From: Epiperipatus broadwayi
Lineage: Eukaryota > Onychophora > Udeonychophora > Euonychophora > Peripatidae
Assembly: GCA_028023455.1 (NCBI GenBank)
Contig: JAQFVV010013320.1
Coordinates: forward strand, 30,346 to 94,345
Direction: 5' to 3'
DNA length: 64,000 nt
Every line of letters begins with the position of its first letter. The stretch's first letter is position 1. The notes under the pieces are model-generated. The model was not told the DNA's origin. It made no database searches and saw only the letters and a list, made by a program, of their open reading frames with translations. The translations under genes and the position numbers were made by a program. Positions 62,128-64,000 of the stretch are shown here, piece by piece.

Positions 62128-62691
62128 ATGAAAAACAAAAACAAGTTTTATATTTGTAAAAACCTGCTATCGCTTGTATTAATGATCAATAGATGGAGCT
62201 TTACCAAGACCTCCAAACAAGTGTATTTGTTTACATAAACGTCAGAGTCAATATTCACTGTCTCTTTCATTTTGCTCCACCCTCAGATCAGCTGATTTCA
62301 AGATGATTTTCTCTCATCAGTGAGGGATAGAAGTTAGAAACTAGACCTAAATATTAACTCCAAGCATTTATGCAAAACGTTTCTATCAGTTTGCAAGCAT
62401 GAATTTTTTAGACACCTAAATGTCTTCAAACTCAGCCTATCAAACTAGATAGCCATATGGGTCTGATATCAGTTCAGATTCTCAACATAGTGAAAGCTTC
62501 TGCAATCTATATCATTGCAAGAAAACATTAAAGGTACATTTATGAAAAACAAAAACAATTTTATATACATAAAAACCTGCTATCACTTCTATTAATGATC
62601 GATAGATGGAGCTTTACCAAGACCTCCAAACAAGCGTATTTGTTTACATAAACGTCAGAGTCAATATTCACTGTCTCTTTCATTTTGCTCA
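62128..62691. mobile_element. Non-coding repeat family X, copy 2, with direct terminal repeats
   Basis: About 146 bp at 62128-62273 is repeated directly at 62545-62691, nearly identical. Both run from gaaaaacaaaaacaa through tagatggagctttaccaaga and tttgtttacataaacg to ttcattttgctc. The interior matches 43540-43800. (AT)n lies on both sides. The layout resembles a small element with long terminal direct repeats or a partial tandem dimer (1.3 units). Confidence 0.8.
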
Positions 62692-62915
62692 TATATATAT
62701 ATATGTTGATATGAAGATTTTCATGGGTTGTGTATATAAGACATATTTTGTGGGTAAATCTGTGTTAAAAAATTTAAATATTAATATAACAATGTTTTGA
62801 CTTGATCACACAAGTCATCTACTGGGTTATAAAAGATAGAAAGATGATTGTAGAGGCGCTACAATCTCTGATTTGAAAAAAATGTTAAAGTTTCACCAAT
62901 AGCAAAAATGTTAAA

Positions 62916-63260
62916 TTAAGAATGTTTTTTTTTAAAAAAAAAATGTTTCCAAAAAGGAGGAAGTTTGCATGTGTCATCTTGCTTATTGGTACAATCTTGC
63001 CTTTTATGTATATCAATGGCTTCTGTAATTTTTAACTGGTAGAGATTATCACATCTGGATATGATTCTGGTACTAAAAAAAACAATTTTATGACCTGAAT
63101 TTATAGTAGGGAGTGAGAATGCTGATGATGATGACTGTTGTTTAAGTGCATTAGCATGCTCATCTCTCCTAACACTGAAGCAACAATTACTCATACCTAT
63201 GTAAGAAGCTTTACAATTTTCACATGAGATTTGATAAACATCATGAGATTCAAGAGTGAT
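62916..63260 (-). pseudogene. PLE GIY-YIG endonuclease domain
   Basis: DVYQISCENCKASYIGMSN (about 63243-63187) is the GIY-YIG core with GIY changed to DVY. It continues as VRRDEHANALKQQ (catalytic Arg and the R..EH stretch), then GHKIVFF, and KITEAIDIHKRQDC with the expected Glu. The open frame of 92 codons starts inside the domain at MSNCC. The end runs into an A/T homopolymer near 62925-62943. Confidence 0.8.
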
Positions 63261-63589
63261 TGAATCCTTAGGATTGGTTATTATATTGCTGATCTTTTGA
63301 TGAGTATGCTGTATCTATATTATAGTGTTTTAATATATGTCCAATACTGTCTGTAGTTCCTTTTACATATGGAACACAAAACTTAATAGCTGATTTATCA
63401 TCTTTTTGTTTCCATTTTGTCCATTTTGGGCTTGAAATAAGGCTTTTTTTCTAAATTTATAATTATAACTATTTGCTAATAAAAACTATTAAAATGATTT
63501 ATTTCTTCTTTCAGATGTGTCTTATCTGAACGTTTAATTGCTCTATTTAAAAGAGTTTTGACTACAGAACTATCTTAGTTGGGTGATGA

Positions 63590-64000
63590 TGAGAATGTAA
63601 ATGTAAATATCTGTCCATGTGTGTATTTTTTCTGTAAATTGAAAAAGATAAACTATTTGGTGTTCTGGTGACTAGACATCAAGAAAAGAAAGTTTTTCAT
63701 CAGACTCTGTCCATTGTAAATTTAATATGAGGATTCATATTATTTAAATGTAAGAAAAAATCATGTAATTTATTTTTTCCATGTTGTCATATGACAAAAG
63801 TATCATCTATCTATTTGAGACAAGTGAGAGGTTTTAAAGATGATGATTCTAAAGCACGAGTTTCTATATTTTCCATGAATAAATCAGCTATTACTCCTGA
63901 GATAGATGAGCCCATAGGAGTACCAAAAACTTGTCTGTAATGCTGTCTATTGTATACAAAATATGTGTTCAAGAGATAATGTTTAATCAAAGCAATAATA
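63590..64000 (-). pseudogene. PLE reverse transcriptase and linker, partial
   Basis: Reading leftward from the edge: GTPMGSSISGVIADLFME (about 63930-63875) is the PLE version of RT motif B and the following helix. Next, IDDTFVI (about 63811-63791) is motif C with the catalytic Asp pair, although a stop codon replaces the residue before it (x-DDTF is the Penelope signature). After a shift near 63700, LSFSIYRKNTHMDRYL and SHHHPTK (about 63655-63585) match the PLE linker YRKxTHxDRYLxxxSHHP. Several stops are present. In PLEs this RT is related to telomerase. Confidence 0.8.

Larger units (their letters stand above)
62710..64000 (-). mobile_element. Penelope-like element, 3' half, running off the window
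   Basis: On the minus strand, reverse transcriptase, linker and GIY-YIG endonuclease appear in PLE order, ending in the same 3' sequence as dimers B and C. The left border is (AT)n (62693-62706). The 5' part lies beyond the right edge of the window. Confidence 0.85.

Overview
This window is a very AT-rich stretch of a eukaryotic, almost certainly invertebrate animal genome. I find no intact host gene in it. Every coding region I can recognise belongs to a transposable element. The mix is typical of invertebrates: a CR1/Jockey-group LINE with a PHD-finger ORF1, an L1-like LINE with a CCHC ORF1 and a C-terminal RVT zinc finger, an RTE LINE, several Penelope-like elements (PLEs) with GIY-YIG endonuclease, a Merlin (ISXO2-like) transposase relic, a tRNA-derived SINE-like insertion, and gag-only LTR elements. 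An arthropod would fit, but the sequence does not prove it.

Layout. 419-7555: a non-autonomous LTR element on the minus strand (element A), with LTRs over 2 kb full of minisatellites, a tRNA-Lys-type primer-binding site and a coiled-coil gag-like frame but no pol. 7608-10757: copy 1 of a 3.1-kb dispersed repeat. 10975-21924: an L1-like LINE (+) and a CR1-like LINE (-) lying tail to tail, separated and flanked by three blocks of (TAA)n. 22025-31485: old AT-rich sequence with a foldback repeat (26970-27790) and a Merlin transposase relic (28850-29345). 31486-31632: a tRNA-like insertion with a 22-bp target-site duplication. 32505-36006: copy 2 of the 3.1-kb repeat. 38424-41048 and 48635-50822: two probable solo LTRs. 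50843-56668: a second gag-only LTR element on the minus strand (element B). 56783-60085: three consecutive inverted-dimer PLE fragments. 60637-61868: an RTE relic. 62128-62691: a repeat whose relative lies at 43424-44012. 62710-64000: a PLE running off the right edge.

How the parts relate. Two insertion habits stand out. The two LINEs sit in (TAA)n tracts. Nearly all LTR ends (419, 7555, 7608, 36006, 38424, 41048, 48635, 50822, 50843, 56668) abut (AT)n tracts, as do the PLE dimers. Elements A and B both lack pol, so they would have depended on enzymes from another element. Both also carry repeated copies of the PBS/LTR-edge region. Most frames are broken by a few homopolymer frameshifts or stops. 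The best-preserved elements are the CR1-like LINE (two frameshifts) and the first PLE dimer (arms differing by one base over about 225 bp).

All homologies were read by eye from motifs. Percent identities are rough impressions, not computed values.
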